DNA from: an uncultured Propionivibrio sp.
GTDB taxonomy: Bacteria > Pseudomonadota > Gammaproteobacteria > Burkholderiales > Rhodocyclaceae
Assembly: GCA_938040985.1 (NCBI GenBank)
Contig: CALHZD010000035.1
Coordinates: 1 to 15,064, forward strand
Length of the DNA stretch: 15,064 bases
Direction of reading: 5' to 3'
The notes beneath the pieces are model-generated. The model made no database searches. It was given only the letters and a program-made list of their open reading frames with translations, and was not told the origin of the DNA. This document shows, in pieces, positions 14,584-15,064 of the stretch; position 1 is the first letter of the stretch, and every line of letters starts with the position of its first letter. The position numbers and the translations under genes are program-made.

Positions 14584-14641
14584 GGAGCGATTATGCCGGG
14601 AATCTATACGCCTGATCCAGTGCCCGCGCTGAACATGGCGG

Positions 14642-14761
14642 GACCTTTGCAAAACCGGGTATTTTCATGCCATTCGTGTTTTTGTTTCTATATATTTCAG
14701 TATGTTAGAAAATCCGGGACTATAAAAAATGGGGGTTTTGCAAAGGTCTTGCAAAGGTCTC
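14642..14761. mobile_element. MITE-like element with IS5-type ends
   Basis: GACCTTTGCAAAACC (14642-14656) and GGTTTTGCAAAGGTC (14734-14748) are perfect 15-bp inverted repeats bounding 107 bp without coding potential. The right end is duplicated: TTGCAAAGGTC recurs at 14749-14759, so the element could end at GGTCTC (14761). From memory, ends reading GAGACCTTTGCAAAA occur on IS5-family insertion sequences of Neisseria and other betaproteobacteria. That would make this a non-autonomous derivative moved by such a transposase. No clear target duplication is visible. It lies 58 bp upstream of the rhomboid start. Confidence 0.7.
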
Positions 14762-14762
14762 A

Positions 14763-14873
14763 TAGCGGTTTCAGCTGTCAAAATGTTTGTCCGCTCCTCG
14801 CGCTCCTTTTAAAAAGTCGCTGCCCGAAGGGCTGAGGAGTCGCGGCTTTTTCACATGCAAAGCCGAGCTGCTA
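14763..14873. repeat. Repeat A variant with an unrelated core
   Basis: The 111-bp unit begins TAGCGGTTTC and ends GCAAAGCCGAGCTGCTA, matching the family A termini. The interior does not match: it lacks the GTAC hairpin and the CTGCGGCTTACCGCC block and instead holds CCGCTCCTCGCGCTCC and CTGAGGAGTCGCGGC, which can pair with each other in part. It adjoins the MITE-like element on the left and repeat B (inverted) on the right. Confidence 0.6.
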
Positions 14874-14880
14874 TTTTCCC

Positions 14881-14943
14881 GTTTATGTTTTTTAATGCCC
14901 TGAGACCCTTGTATTTAGTGGATTACAGGGCATTTTATGTTTC
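14881..14943 (-). repeat. Palindromic repeat B, copy 3 (inverted)
   Basis: Read on the minus strand it opens GAAACATAAAATGCCCTG and closes CAGGGCATT plus an A-run and CATAAAC. The outer stem is the best of the three copies (ATGCCCTG with CAGGGCAT, 8 bp). The inner core has drifted. It lies between the A variant and the next A copy. Confidence 0.82.
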
Positions 14944-14944
14944 A

Positions 14945-15050
14945 TGGTGGCTTCCTCTGCCTAAATACGGCGTTGCTGTGTTGGCCTTGCCTTGCCGTAC
15001 TACTCGTACTGTCAGCGGCTTACCGCCTTGTCTTTGGCAACGTCGAGCCA
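14945..15050 (+). repeat. Repeat A, near-complete copy (106 bp)
   Basis: The left end is diverged (TGGTGGCTTCCTCTGCC) but the rest is typical: centre GTAC-TACTC-GTAC at 14997-15009, then CAGCGGCTTACCGCC, and the end TTTGGCAACGTCGAGCCA. It shares the GTTGCTGTGTTGGC form with the copy at 11415-11522. Confidence 0.85.
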
Positions 15051-15064
15051 TAGCGGCTTTCTTT
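15051..15064 (+). repeat. Start of another repeat A, cut by the window end
   Basis: TAGCGGCTTTCTTT matches the first 14 bases of repeat A and follows the preceding copy with no gap, as in the tandem array at 2563-2859. A further tandem array probably continues beyond the window. Confidence 0.65.

Larger units (their letters stand above)
14584..15064. other. Gene-free stretch upstream of the rhomboid gene
   Basis: Apart from about 58 bp of possible promoter sequence next to the rhomboid start, this region consists of end-to-end mobile or repeat elements: the MITE-like element, the A variant, inverted B, A and the start of a further A. I see no RNA gene or coding sequence in it. Confidence 0.75.

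Overview
This 15 kb window reads as chromosomal DNA of a moderately GC-rich, ubiquinone-making proteobacterium, most likely a betaproteobacterium. That placement rests on protein resemblance (RecG, UbiA, UbiD, Dps, YebC, a YjgR-type HerA ATPase and a MetF remnant) and on Neisseria-like intergenic repeats. I cannot name the genus. No phage, plasmid, CRISPR, toxin-antitoxin or recognisable defence genes were seen.

Layout. (1) 2-2552: the 3' part of recG (its 5' end lies outside the window), then ubiA 13 bp later on the same strand. (2) 2553-3222: gene-free, with three tandem copies of a ~98-bp palindromic repeat (family A), one copy of a second palindromic repeat (family B), loose copies of B's core, and a strong bidirectional terminator. 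(3) 3223-5432: dps (-) and ubiD (+), divergent across a 221-bp control region. (4) 5597-7438: an N-terminally anchored metallo-beta-lactamase-fold hydrolase (+), convergent with a DUF4126-type membrane protein (-). (5) 7663-8783: a small GlsB/YeaQ/YmgE-type membrane protein and yebC (both -). (6) 8975-10543: a HerA-like ATPase of the DUF853/YjgR family (+), divergent from yebC. (7) 10544-11675: gene-free, with small duplications, a heptamer tandem repeat, a decayed 3' end of metF (-), and further A and B repeats. (8) 11676-14583: a membrane protein with a C-terminal helical-repeat (TPR-like) domain (+), convergent with a rhomboid-type intramembrane protease that also has a C-terminal helical-repeat domain (-). 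(9) 14584-15064: a MITE-like element with IS5-type ends, a family-A variant with a foreign core, an inverted B, another A, and the start of one more A cut by the window end.

Function. UbiA (prenylation of 4-hydroxybenzoate) and UbiD (decarboxylation of the prenylated product) catalyse successive steps of ubiquinone synthesis; ubiC and ubiX are not in the window. RecG, Dps and YebC are housekeeping repair, DNA-protection/iron-storage and translation/regulation proteins.

The most unusual content is the repeat system. Family A has inverted ends and a central hairpin whose pairing is kept in all five full copies, including one two-sided compensatory change. Family B always lies within 50 bp of an A. 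One A-like element keeps the family termini around an unrelated core. The repeats fill the three large gene-free stretches. I found no protein-coding system in the window that I would call new; the rhomboid/TPR-membrane pair is the best candidate for uncharacterised protein biology.
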